DNA from: Deltaproteobacteria bacterium
GTDB taxonomy: Bacteria; Desulfobacterota; DSM-4660; Desulfatiglandales; HGW-15
Direction: 5' to 3'
Length of the DNA stretch: 18,397 bases
Assembly (NCBI GenBank): GCA_016926135.1
Contig: JAFGPH010000534.1
Location: forward strand, 1-18,397
Position 1 is the first letter of the stretch. Each line of letters starts with the position of its first letter. This document shows, piece by piece, positions 1-6,897 of the stretch. The notes under the pieces are model-generated. The model saw only the letters and a program-made list of their open reading frames with translations, was not told where the DNA came from and did not search any database. The position numbers and the translations under genes are program-made.

Positions 1-1
1 G

Positions 2-619
2 ACATGGTTCGGGTACATCGGCAGCCTTCATTCCTGGCAGGGTCTGGAAACGGCCCTGCAGGCCTTTGCCATGACGGCCGCCGACATCCCGGAAACACGC
101 ATGCTCATTGTCACAGGAGAACGTCGGGCGGCGCTCAAGGCCCTCAGAAAAACCATCCGCAGGCTGGGACTCTCCGATCGGGTCCTGATTCGGCTGCCCC
201 TCGCCCCGGAAGGGCTTGCGGCGGTCATCGCGGCCCTGCGATTCACCGTGGCACCCCTTGCGGAAACTACACGAAACGTCTCACAGGGTTGTTGCCCCGT
301 AAAGATCGTTGAGTCCATGGCCGCCGGCACGGCCGTGATCGCATCGGACCTGGGTCCCTGTAGGGAGCTCATCTCCCAGGGCCGGGACGGGCTCCTGGTG
401 CCTGCCGGAGAACCGAGGCGGTGGGCCGTGGCCCTTCGGCGGTTATGCCTGGACGATACCTTCGCAAGGGCCCTTTCCGAGAACGCCAGGAAAAGGGCTG
501 AACGTTCTTTTCACTACCGGAGGATCCGCTCAAAGCTGAATGCGTGGCTCACGACCTTGGATAGCGTGGTCGCTGAGTCCGAGTCAAAAAGGTTCGAAGA
601 CAAAGCACTTCGCCTTTGA
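2..619 (+). CDS. GT4-type glycosyltransferase, C-terminal part (5' end outside window)
   Basis: The frame is open from base 2 and runs to TGA at 617-619, so the gene starts upstream of the window. The first residues read FGYIGSLHSWQGLETALQAF, the usual opening of the second Rossmann domain of GT-B retaining glycosyltransferases (family GT4, Glycos_transf_1), where the nucleotide-sugar donor binds. Further on, CPVKIVESMAAGTAVIASD followed by GPCRELI and DGLLVPAG is the donor-binding block with the conserved Glu of the EX7E region. About 205 residues are present; the N-terminal acceptor domain is missing only because of the window edge. It is followed after 13 bases by a membrane protein gene and, further on, by another GT4 gene, which suggests surface polysaccharide or glycolipid assembly. 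Donor and acceptor cannot be told from the sequence. Confidence 0.85.
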   Translation, partial: TWFGYIGSLHSWQGLETALQAFAMTAADIPETRMLIVTGERRAALKALRKTIRRLGLSDRVLIRLPLAPEGLAAVIAALRFTVAPLAETTRNVSQGCCPVKIVESMAAGTAVIASDLGPCRELISQGRDGLLVPAGEPRRWAVALRRLCLDDTFARALSENARKRAERSFHYRRIRSKLNAWLTTLDSVVAESESKRFEDKALRL

Positions 620-632
620 GAAGGGAGGCCCC

Positions 633-1547
633 ATGGCGTCCAAAGAAGGACCTTTGTCACTGGAAAGCCTGACCCCCAAGGCCAGGCAGGTTATCCTATT
701 GAAGCGTATCGAGGAAAGAAAGCCTGCCAAGGCGTGGCGGTCCCTTCTGACGGAGCTGGCCGGGTTCGACAGCATAAGGGACAGGCTGTACGCCAAGGCG
801 AGCCGAAGACGAGTGCTTTTCTTTGTCCTGTTCGGCATTCTCTTTGTGCTCAGCTTTCTTCTTGGAGACGCCTTGGGCCTCCCTGGGGTGGTGGTGGGTT
901 TGCTCCTCTCTTGCGCATGTCTGGTTCTGTCAATTCTCTTCCACAGCCGCGTCAAGAAGCTCCGGGACATGGACCTCATGAGCGATTTCAGAACGGTTCT
1001 CATTCCTCTTCTGAAGATCCTCCAGGAGGATCTGACGAAGAAGGTCCCCGTCCGCCTGTCCCTCAATCTTGTGGGGCTCAAGCCCGGCAAGGTCATCCGC
1101 GAGGGAGACGTCCCTCCGGGTCGATTCAAGAGAGTGACGGAAAGGCTTTACAGGGATCGCTGGTGCGCCATGAGCGTGCGGATGGCCGACGGGAGCATGG
1201 TCCGGCTGCGGCTGGTGAACCTTGTGCTCCGCCAGGAGAGACAGTGGACAAACCCGAGGCGCAAGACGAAGTTCAAGGTGAAGTGGAAAAAGGTGGTGCT
1301 TGTTTCGGCGACCCTGTTCCCCTCCGTGGAATACCTCAGGTGGAACAAGTCCAGGGTTCAGGAACGGGCGAGGGTGGACAAGGTGAGGATCGTCAAGAGA
1401 CGGGGGATTCCGGGGGTGAGGATCACCAGGAAATTCAAGTTCAAGACGGTCGGCAAGGAGCCTGTCGAGACGATCAAGGCCAAGGAAATCGTGCGTCTTC
1501 TCATGCATCTTTACGCCATGACGAGACCTGTCGGGGAGAGGAGGTAG
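633..1547 (+). CDS. uncharacterised two-helix membrane protein
   Basis: I do not recognise the family. The ATG at 633 is chosen because GAAGGGAGG lies just upstream; an in-frame upstream start at 540 would overlap the preceding gene. The 304-residue product has a short charged N-terminus (residues 1-60), two hydrophobic segments at about 61-78 and 82-103 separated by a short GDALGLPG turn, and a long C-terminal region very rich in Lys and Arg (about 105-304), with the basic stretch RRKTKFKVKWKK near the middle. The likely arrangement is a membrane hairpin with a large basic cytoplasmic domain. No catalytic motif is visible. It sits 13 bases behind one glycosyltransferase gene and 4 bases before a zinc-binding protein gene, so it is probably co-transcribed with the glycan cluster. 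Confidence 0.75.
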   Translation: MASKEGPLSLESLTPKARQVILLKRIEERKPAKAWRSLLTELAGFDSIRDRLYAKASRRRVLFFVLFGILFVLSFLLGDALGLPGVVVGLLLSCACLVLSILFHSRVKKLRDMDLMSDFRTVLIPLLKILQEDLTKKVPVRLSLNLVGLKPGKVIREGDVPPGRFKRVTERLYRDRWCAMSVRMADGSMVRLRLVNLVLRQERQWTNPRRKTKFKVKWKKVVLVSATLFPSVEYLRWNKSRVQERARVDKVRIVKRRGIPGVRITRKFKFKTVGKEPVETIKAKEIVRLLMHLYAMTRPVGERR

Positions 1548-1551
1548 GGCA

Positions 1552-1959
1552 ATGTTCGATCCCGGTTCCGAGTCATGCAGGGCCAGGGTGGGTCTCCTTG
1601 TGCTCAGGGTTTGTGGGGAGCCCGCCACAGCTGCCTGCACCCTCTGCGGATTGTCGCTCTGCTCCCAACACATCCTCATAGGGCAGGACGGTGCCCCCCG
1701 ATGCCCTTCGTGTGCGCTCCAGGATCCGGATATGGCGTCGAGACCCGAATTTCGAAGGAGCAGAGTGCGCGACGAATACTACCATGATTACGGCTATGAG
1801 CCCCATGTTCTCGGGGGCGCCGGTTATTACTCCGCCGGGGACCGTGCGAGCATGGATGCTGACCGGGACGCCCCTCCTGATTCCGAATTCGGCCCGGGCG
1901 AAGGGGAACCACCCGAAGAGGGCATGTCGCAGGGAGGCTATGATGAAATGGAAAGTTGA
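1552..1959 (+). CDS. small protein with B-box-like zinc site and acidic tail
   Basis: The gene starts 4 bases after the preceding stop, with GAGAGGAGG overlapping the end of that gene as ribosome binding site. The 135-residue product carries C29-x2-C32-x4-C37-x2-H40 and then C51-x2-C54, a spacing typical of small zinc-binding modules of the B-box or zinc-ribbon kind. The rest (about 60-135) is low-complexity: first Arg/Tyr-rich (RRSRVRDEYYHDYGYE), then Asp/Glu/Pro/Gly-rich, and probably unfolded. Such a layout suggests a protein- or nucleic-acid-binding adaptor rather than an enzyme; this is inference. The name and partner are unknown. Its tight spacing with the membrane protein upstream suggests that the two act together. 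Confidence 0.7.
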   Translation: MFDPGSESCRARVGLLVLRVCGEPATAACTLCGLSLCSQHILIGQDGAPRCPSCALQDPDMASRPEFRRSRVRDEYYHDYGYEPHVLGGAGYYSAGDRASMDADRDAPPDSEFGPGEGEPPEEGMSQGGYDEMES

Positions 1960-1973
1960 AAGGGTTGAACGGG

Positions 1974-3179
1974 ATGATGAAGCGGGAAACGCCGGGGCAT
2001 TCTGAAGTGAGGATATCCGGAAACGGCCGCGTTCTTTGGATCACGGAGCGTTTTCCGCCCTCGGTTGGCGGCATGGCCGTGAGTTGCGGGCGAATGGTCC
2101 GGGGACTGCGCGCCCTCGATGTCCACCTCGATGTTCTGCTACTCTCGGGAGAGCCATTCAGGGAGGGAATTGCCGCGACGGATCGAGACGGCGGCGTGGA
2201 TTACACCCTCAGAGCCGGAGGGGCCCCGGGGCATTCGGCGCAGTTGGGATGGTCCCTTGTCAGACGACGGCATGCCGTCACCCCGTACACCTTCGTGGTG
2301 GGATTTGGGGCCAATTTCCCCGGCTTTCTGGCCGTTTCCTATGCCTCCTGGCTGGAACTTCCTTCCCTGGTGCTGGTTCGCGGCAATGATCTTGACCGGG
2401 ACTGGTTTGAGGCCAGGCGGGGACACTGGGTGAGGGAAGCCCTGTCCCGCGCGGGAGTCGTCGGAGCGGTCTCCAGGGAGATGGTTGAAAGGGTCCTGGC
2501 CCTCTTTCCGGAGAAGGATGTGCGGTTTCTTCCGAACGGCGTGGACGTGTCCGAGTGGGAGTTGCTGCCCGCGGACCGGGCACGCCGCGAGGAGATCCGC
2601 AAGAGGCTTGGAGAAAACGGCCGACGCGTGGTGGGCCTTTTTGGGGAGCTGAAATTCAAGAAGAGGGTCACGCTGTGGCTGAGGGCCTTGCGGGATTCGG
2701 GGCTCTCGGAGCGTGTGGGACTGCTTGTGGTGGGAAGGATCGACGAAGAGACCCGCCAGATCCTGGATGATCCGGTCCTTGTCCCCCTTCATCTCCATGT
2801 CCCCTTCTGCGAAAGGGGAGATCTTGCAGGCCTTTACGCGGCCTGTGACTATGTGGTGATCCCGTCCCTCTTTGACGGAATGCCCAATGCGCTCCTCGAA
2901 GGCATGGTATCGGGTGCCCTGCCGATTGTCTCCGACGCGGGGGGGATGAAGGACGTGGTGGTTCACGGCGAAACGGGCTTTCTCTTCCGGGCGGAGGACG
3001 GCGAGGCCGCGGCGCGGGTGACTGTCGAGGCCCTTTCTCTCACCGATGAGGAGCTTTCAACCATCGCGGCGCGTGCAAAGGCCCGCGTGATTCGTGATTT
3101 CTCCACGGACCGGGAAAGGGCGAGACTCCTGGAGATCCTTTTTCCCGGGGAGAACGGAAGGGCTGGGAAACGATCATGA
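1974..3179 (+). CDS. GT4 family glycosyltransferase
   Basis: A full-length (about 401 residues) GT-B fold retaining glycosyltransferase. The N-terminal domain opens with RVLWITERFPPSVGGMA, the typical beta-strand plus PPxxGG loop. The linker region has FLPNGVDVSEW, as in GT4 enzymes. The donor domain has the GELKFKKRV segment and then SLFDGMPNALLEGMVSGALP, where the EX7E pair is Asp301 and Glu309, the first acid being Asp rather than Glu. It ends with GFLFRAEDGEAAA, the usual C-terminal helix region. ATG 1974 was chosen because AAAGGG lies about 9 bases upstream; TTG at 1956 or ATG at 1977 are alternatives. Its stop overlaps the ATG of the next gene (ATGA, 3176-3179), showing translational coupling. 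It probably transfers a sugar to a lipid-linked or surface glycan; the donor is unknown. Confidence 0.88.
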   Translation: MMKRETPGHSEVRISGNGRVLWITERFPPSVGGMAVSCGRMVRGLRALDVHLDVLLLSGEPFREGIAATDRDGGVDYTLRAGGAPGHSAQLGWSLVRRRHAVTPYTFVVGFGANFPGFLAVSYASWLELPSLVLVRGNDLDRDWFEARRGHWVREALSRAGVVGAVSREMVERVLALFPEKDVRFLPNGVDVSEWELLPADRARREEIRKRLGENGRRVVGLFGELKFKKRVTLWLRALRDSGLSERVGLLVVGRIDEETRQILDDPVLVPLHLHVPFCERGDLAGLYAACDYVVIPSLFDGMPNALLEGMVSGALPIVSDAGGMKDVVVHGETGFLFRAEDGEAAARVTVEALSLTDEELSTIAARAKARVIRDFSTDRERARLLEILFPGENGRAGKRS

Positions 3180-3561
3180 ACCTGGGTCACCTTCTCCACA
3201 GTAACCCTGAAATGGCTGCACAGGCCCGCCAGGCCCTTTCCGACCCGGATCAACCGTTTCCCCTGCTGAGCGCCAAACTCAAGTTGACCTGGCGCTGCAA
3301 CCTGCGTTGCGGGCTTTGCAGCATCCGGCAGAGTGAGGGGTCCGGAAAAGGGTATACCCCTGCTGTATGGGAAAGATGCCGGAGCGGAGTTATGGCAGCA
3401 TACGGGATATCCCCCTGGATGAAATCCTCTCGGGAAAATGGCGAAGGGAAACGCGATGCTCCATGGCGTCGGGCTTTGCCTTCGAGGTGTGCGGGGGCTG
3501 TGACGATTTCCTGGAAGAAAACCTCACCCTCTGGAATCTGTGTCAAGGAGGAAGACCATGA
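3176..3561 (+). pseudogene. radical SAM protein remnant with internal deletion and frame change
   Basis: The 5' part, in the frame of 3176, encodes about 55 residues ending LKLTWRCNLRCGLCSIRQ, the CxxxCxxC iron-sulfur motif of radical SAM enzymes with its leading beta strand. From about 3337 the family signal continues in another frame: VYPCCMGKMPERSYGSIRDI, PLDEIL and later FEVCGGCDDF, which look like the C-terminal SPASM-type auxiliary cluster region. The roughly 200 or more residues of TIM-barrel normally between these parts are missing, and the two parts are out of frame, so a working enzyme is unlikely. Both gene ends keep their operon joints: the start overlaps the glycosyltransferase stop (ATGA 3176-3179), and the C-terminal frame's TGA (3559-3561) overlaps the next ATG (3558). 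An internal deletion within a once co-translated gene explains this. An assembly error is the other possibility. Confidence 0.75.
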
Positions 3562-4154
3562 AGATCATGCGCTGTCAGGTTCTATGTGTGCTGGCGTTTG
3601 CGGCCCAGGTTTTTTTCTGGCATCAGGCCGAAGCCCTTGCAGCGGAACACGTCATCACATACGGACAGGCGAGACACCTGAGCGTGAAGATGGAGAAGCA
3701 GGGAGAGTGGATCGCCCATGAGAAGGGATCCGCCTTCGGGGTTCTTCTCGATAGCGGGAAGGAAGCCGTTTTTCTCGTGAATCAGAGAAAGGTCGGGAGC
3801 GGCCGGTTCAAGGGTGAGAAGTTGAACCTTTCATGGAAAGATCGCCCGCGTTTCACGGAAGTGAGATTCACCCCGGAGAAGATCAAGGTGACGGTGAGGG
3901 ATGGTGAGACTCCCTGGGAGATCAAGTTCAGGAAAGACAAGGTGAAGGTAGTTCGGGACGGAAAGGAGTATGGCAGTATCAAATTCTATCCCGAAAACGG
4001 GAAACTCAAGGCCAAGAACGCCGGCGGTGATGAAATAGCGGTGCTCAGAAATGCGGGAGGGCTCAGTGGCGCTTTTGCTCCCTTCCTGGTGGAGGGTCTC
4101 GATGAGGAGGGCAGGAACCTGCTTATCCTCCTCTTTTTCGCCCTGGATCGATAA
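3558..4154 (+). CDS. secreted protein of unknown function
   Basis: ATG 3558 has a strong AAGGAGGAAG ribosome binding site and overlaps the stop of the radical SAM remnant. The 198-residue product begins MKIMRCQVLCVLAFAAQVFF and continues to an AEALAAEH stretch, a standard Sec signal peptide with probable cleavage after Ala-Leu-Ala near residue 27. The mature part is rich in Lys and beta-prone residues and shows loosely repeated units of the kind KIKVTVRDGETPWEIKFRK and KVKVVRDGKEYGSIKFY, suggesting a beta-sheet domain. The last 25 residues are hydrophobic. I do not recognise a family. Being in the glycan cluster and exported, it may bind or help to place the saccharide; that is inference. Confidence 0.75.
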   Translation: MKIMRCQVLCVLAFAAQVFFWHQAEALAAEHVITYGQARHLSVKMEKQGEWIAHEKGSAFGVLLDSGKEAVFLVNQRKVGSGRFKGEKLNLSWKDRPRFTEVRFTPEKIKVTVRDGETPWEIKFRKDKVKVVRDGKEYGSIKFYPENGKLKAKNAGGDEIAVLRNAGGLSGAFAPFLVEGLDEEGRNLLILLFFALDR

Positions 4155-4156
4155 CC

Positions 4157-5065
4157 ATGGGATTTTCCGTGATCATCTCGGCTCCAGGTGCGGGGCTGGG
4201 GCACCTTACAAGGGCCTCGGGCCTTTGCATCGAGCTCAGGGCCGTGGGTGTCGACGCCCTCGTTGCGACCGACTCGCCTTACGCCGGGGGGATTTCCACC
4301 CTCACAGGGTGTCCGGTCGCTTTTATCCCCTCCCAGAAGTGGAAGGAAGTCCTGCCTGCCCGGATTCGGAGGTGGAAGGCGCACCTGGTGGTTGCGGACT
4401 CCTTCCCGTGGGGCCTGAGAGGGGAATGGGCACTGGGATACCTGCCGGAAACCAGATTCCTCTACCTGGCCCGGCGAATGAAATGGAAAGACTACCTTCG
4501 CTCCCTGGACAGGCTTGGGCGCCGGAGGGAACCGGGCATAGGCTGCGTCATTGTGCTTGAACCCCTCAGTACGGATCACGAAAGGTGGGTGTCCGAACTG
4601 GGCGTTCCCTGCCTTCGCCTGCCGGGCAGGTTGAGGCTCCCTGAGCTTCGGAGGGTGCCTCCGGTTCACCCCCAACTGCAGGGACTACTGAAGACGGGGG
4701 AGTTGAGCCTCCTTGTCCACAGCGGTCCCCTCACAGAAATCCAGGCCCTGATCAGGGCTGCTCAGGAGGAGATGGGGAAAAAGGGGGGCGGGAGGCTCGC
4801 CTTGGTCACGCCGAGACCCTTGAACACCGGCGGATGGCCATGGTTTGAGTATTTCCCGGCCTCAAGGCTCTTTGAGGACGCCGCCCTGCTGATCACAGGG
4901 GCAGGGTATAACACCCAGGCAGAGACGGCCATGTTCAGCCACAAGCATGTGGCGATTGCCTTTGACCGGATGTATGACGATCAGAAGGGAAGGCTTGAAC
5001 ACCCCATGCCTTTTGTGCCGGATGCGGGAAGGCGAGCTGCCCGATGGATAGCCTCCTTTCTCTGA
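4157..5065 (+). CDS. MurG/GT28-like glycosyltransferase family protein
   Basis: The gene starts 2 bases after the preceding stop. The 302-residue product starts MGFSVIISAPGAGLGHLTRA, the glycine-rich GxGHxxR loop found at the acceptor side of GT-B enzymes related to MurG and to UDP-GlcNAc 2-epimerase-like proteins. Near the C-terminus, LLITGAGYNTQAETAMFSHK followed by HVAIAFDRMYDDQKGRL matches the family-28 C-terminal pattern in which a Gly-rich turn, a helix N-terminus and a Glu contact the nucleotide sugar. It is somewhat short for MurG (about 350), the middle linker being reduced. It is the last gene of the glycan cluster. An inverting glycosyltransferase activity is likely, but a non-catalytic relative cannot be excluded. 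There is no sign of division or cell-wall genes around it, so it is not murG itself. Confidence 0.7.
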   Translation: MGFSVIISAPGAGLGHLTRASGLCIELRAVGVDALVATDSPYAGGISTLTGCPVAFIPSQKWKEVLPARIRRWKAHLVVADSFPWGLRGEWALGYLPETRFLYLARRMKWKDYLRSLDRLGRRREPGIGCVIVLEPLSTDHERWVSELGVPCLRLPGRLRLPELRRVPPVHPQLQGLLKTGELSLLVHSGPLTEIQALIRAAQEEMGKKGGGRLALVTPRPLNTGGWPWFEYFPASRLFEDAALLITGAGYNTQAETAMFSHKHVAIAFDRMYDDQKGRLEHPMPFVPDAGRRAARWIASFL

Positions 5066-5134
5066 TTGCAAAATGGGCTGATTTGGGGGAACATGGGTCC
5101 GTATTCGCCCACGATTCGGTTGAAGATGACAGGA

Positions 5135-5170
5135 AGGCCCCTTCTGTAAATGGGGATTTTCCGGGGGCCT
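5135..5170. other. 7-bp inverted repeat upstream of radC
   Basis: AGGCCCC (5135-5141) and GGGGCCT (5164-5170) are exact inverted copies with a 22-base loop, in the 135-base gap before the radC start. There is no T-run after it, so it is not a convincing terminator. It could fold in the radC leader. Confidence 0.3.
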
Positions 5171-5200
5171 GAAATCAGAGAACCATCGGATGGAGAAGCC

Positions 5201-5935
5201 ATGGCCGCAAAAGAAAGGAAAGAGAGCAAGGTCATCCGCGTGAAGCACTGGCCGGAGGGGGATCGGCCGCAGAAGAGGCTTCTGGAGAAAGGGCCCGAGG
5301 GCTTGAGCGATGCCTCCCTTCTCGCGGTTTTGCTGAGGACGAATGCAGATGGAAAGGATGCGCTCTCCATCGCACACGACGTGCTGACGGAATTCGGCGG
5401 ATTCAAGGGTCTCAAATCTGCAAGTCGCGAAGAGCTCACGAGAATAAAACGGATCGGGAAGGCAAGGGCAGCGCAGATCCTGGCGGCCATGGAAATCATC
5501 AAGAGACAGCTCCGCGAGCCTCTCGAGAAAGTGAATCTTCTCCAGAACCCGAAAGCCCTGCAGGAGTACCTGGGCGTATCCATGAGGGACCTCGACAGGG
5601 AGGAATGGCGGCTCATTCACCTCGGACGCTCCAATCACCTGGTGGCGGAGGAGGTGCTGTTCAGGGGTGCTGAAGGGACCGCGGTCCTGGATGCCGGTGA
5701 GGTCGCCAGGTCCGCCCTCAGGAGGAAGGCCTCTGCCCTGATCCTCGCGCACAATCACCCCGGGGGGCTGCCCAGGGCGAGTGAAGAGGATATCGGGTTG
5801 ACAAGGTCCCTGGTGCAGGCCTGCTCCGCGGTTGCCATCCCTGTGATTGATCATATTGTGGTTGGGAGAAGCGGTTTCATGAGTATGAAGAGCCGCTTTC
5901 CGAATATCTTTGAAGGAGAGGATGAAGTCGCGTGA
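5201..5935 (+). CDS. radC: RadC family protein (UPF0758, JAB/MPN domain)
   Basis: A complete 244-residue RadC. The N-terminal part has RPQKRLLEKGPEGLSDASLL (23-41), the family opening, then a helix-hairpin-helix with IKRIGKARA (82-90). The C-terminal half is the JAB/MPN metallopeptidase-like domain: HNHPGG at 184-189 and Asp197 in ASEEDIGLT form the expected metal site, and IPVIDHIVVG (213-222) follows as usual. ATG 5201 is chosen because it gives the normal N-terminal length and has GGAG just before it; ATG 5150 is an in-frame alternative adding 17 residues. The biochemical role of RadC is unsettled despite the old link to DNA repair. A truncated second RadC lies 5 kb downstream. The next gene starts 16 bases after the stop. 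Confidence 0.93.
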   Translation: MAAKERKESKVIRVKHWPEGDRPQKRLLEKGPEGLSDASLLAVLLRTNADGKDALSIAHDVLTEFGGFKGLKSASREELTRIKRIGKARAAQILAAMEIIKRQLREPLEKVNLLQNPKALQEYLGVSMRDLDREEWRLIHLGRSNHLVAEEVLFRGAEGTAVLDAGEVARSALRRKASALILAHNHPGGLPRASEEDIGLTRSLVQACSAVAIPVIDHIVVGRSGFMSMKSRFPNIFEGEDEVA

Positions 5936-5951
5936 TGCGACGTGAGACGCC

Positions 5952-6848
5952 ATGGACTTGAGCTCCAGGTTTGCAGGCACACGCCTCAGGGACTACTACA
6001 CGGAGGTCACATGGCGCCGGACCATGAACTTCGCCGCAGCAGTGGATGATCCCAACCCCTTTTATATGGACGATGAACGCGAGGGGGGTATCATTGCGCC
6101 CCCGGTGTTCGGCGTGGCCGTGACCTGGCCCATCGTCGAGCGGATATGGGATTATCTGGAATCGGACGATTTTCCCATGGACGTCATGATGACCCAGGTT
6201 CACCACACCGAGGACCTCGAATTCCACCGCCCGATCCGTCCCGGCGACCCGTTGACCGTCAAGGGAGAGATTGCCGCGATTCTCCCACACAGGGCCGGCA
6301 CAAGGGTAGTCGTGCGTTTCGACGCCGTGAACCGGGAGGGAGAGGCTGTTTTCACCGAGCACATTGGGGCCCTGCTGAGGGGGGTCAGGTGTTCGGACGA
6401 TGGCCGCTCTCCATCGCCGATCCCGGAGACCCCTTCTTTTCAGGAAGGATCACGCTCGCTGTGGGAAAGCCCGATCTTCGTGGATCCCCTGCGGCCCCAT
6501 GTCTATGACGGCTGTACCGATATCGTATTCCCCATCCACACGTCCAGGTCCTTTGCCCGCCAGGTCGGGCTCCCCGGTACCATCCTCCAGGGCACGGCCA
6601 CCCTCGCCTTTGCCGCCAGGGAGATCGTCAATCGTGAAGGGGAAGGGAACCCCTCCACGCTGAGGCGCCTGTCCTGCCGTTTCACGGGCATGGTCCTGCC
6701 GGGGACCACCATCAGGGTGCAGCTTCTGGGCAAGGGCGAGGGGCAAGACGGCACGGACCTCCACTTCCACGTTTTGAACCAGGAGGGGGGGAAGGCGATC
6801 AGTGGAGGATATGCCCTGATGACACATGCCCGAGTAGAGTCGGTTTAG
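5952..6848 (+). CDS. double-hotdog MaoC-like dehydratase/hydratase
   Basis: A 298-residue protein with two hotdog domains, the layout of FAS1-type dehydratase/MaoC fusion proteins that hydrate or dehydrate enoyl-/3-hydroxyacyl-CoA. In the N-terminal domain, VDDPNPFYMDDE (31-42) is the hydratase-2 D-x-N-P-x-H motif with Tyr instead of His, followed by EDLEFHRPIRPGDPLTVKGE, the standard second strand. In the C-terminal domain the active-site region reads CTDIVFPIHTSRSFARQ (188-204), where Asp190 and His196 could be the catalytic pair but are one residue farther apart than in the usual motif and the Asn is missing; LPGTILQGTATLAFA follows as in the family. It lies 49 bases before an acyl-CoA synthetase gene, so a role in acyl-CoA metabolism is likely. 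The substrate is unknown. Confidence 0.85.
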   Translation: MDLSSRFAGTRLRDYYTEVTWRRTMNFAAAVDDPNPFYMDDEREGGIIAPPVFGVAVTWPIVERIWDYLESDDFPMDVMMTQVHHTEDLEFHRPIRPGDPLTVKGEIAAILPHRAGTRVVVRFDAVNREGEAVFTEHIGALLRGVRCSDDGRSPSPIPETPSFQEGSRSLWESPIFVDPLRPHVYDGCTDIVFPIHTSRSFARQVGLPGTILQGTATLAFAAREIVNREGEGNPSTLRRLSCRFTGMVLPGTTIRVQLLGKGEGQDGTDLHFHVLNQEGGKAISGGYALMTHARVESV

Positions 6849-6897
6849 ACCCATTCCTCCATCACTGCAGTACTCCACTATTCACCAAGGAGGACCC

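Noticed and set aside
4862..5980. 372-codon minus-strand frame across GT28-like and radC genes
   Set aside because: It is a shadow of high-GC codon use in the real plus-strand genes, covering two recognised families on the other strand.
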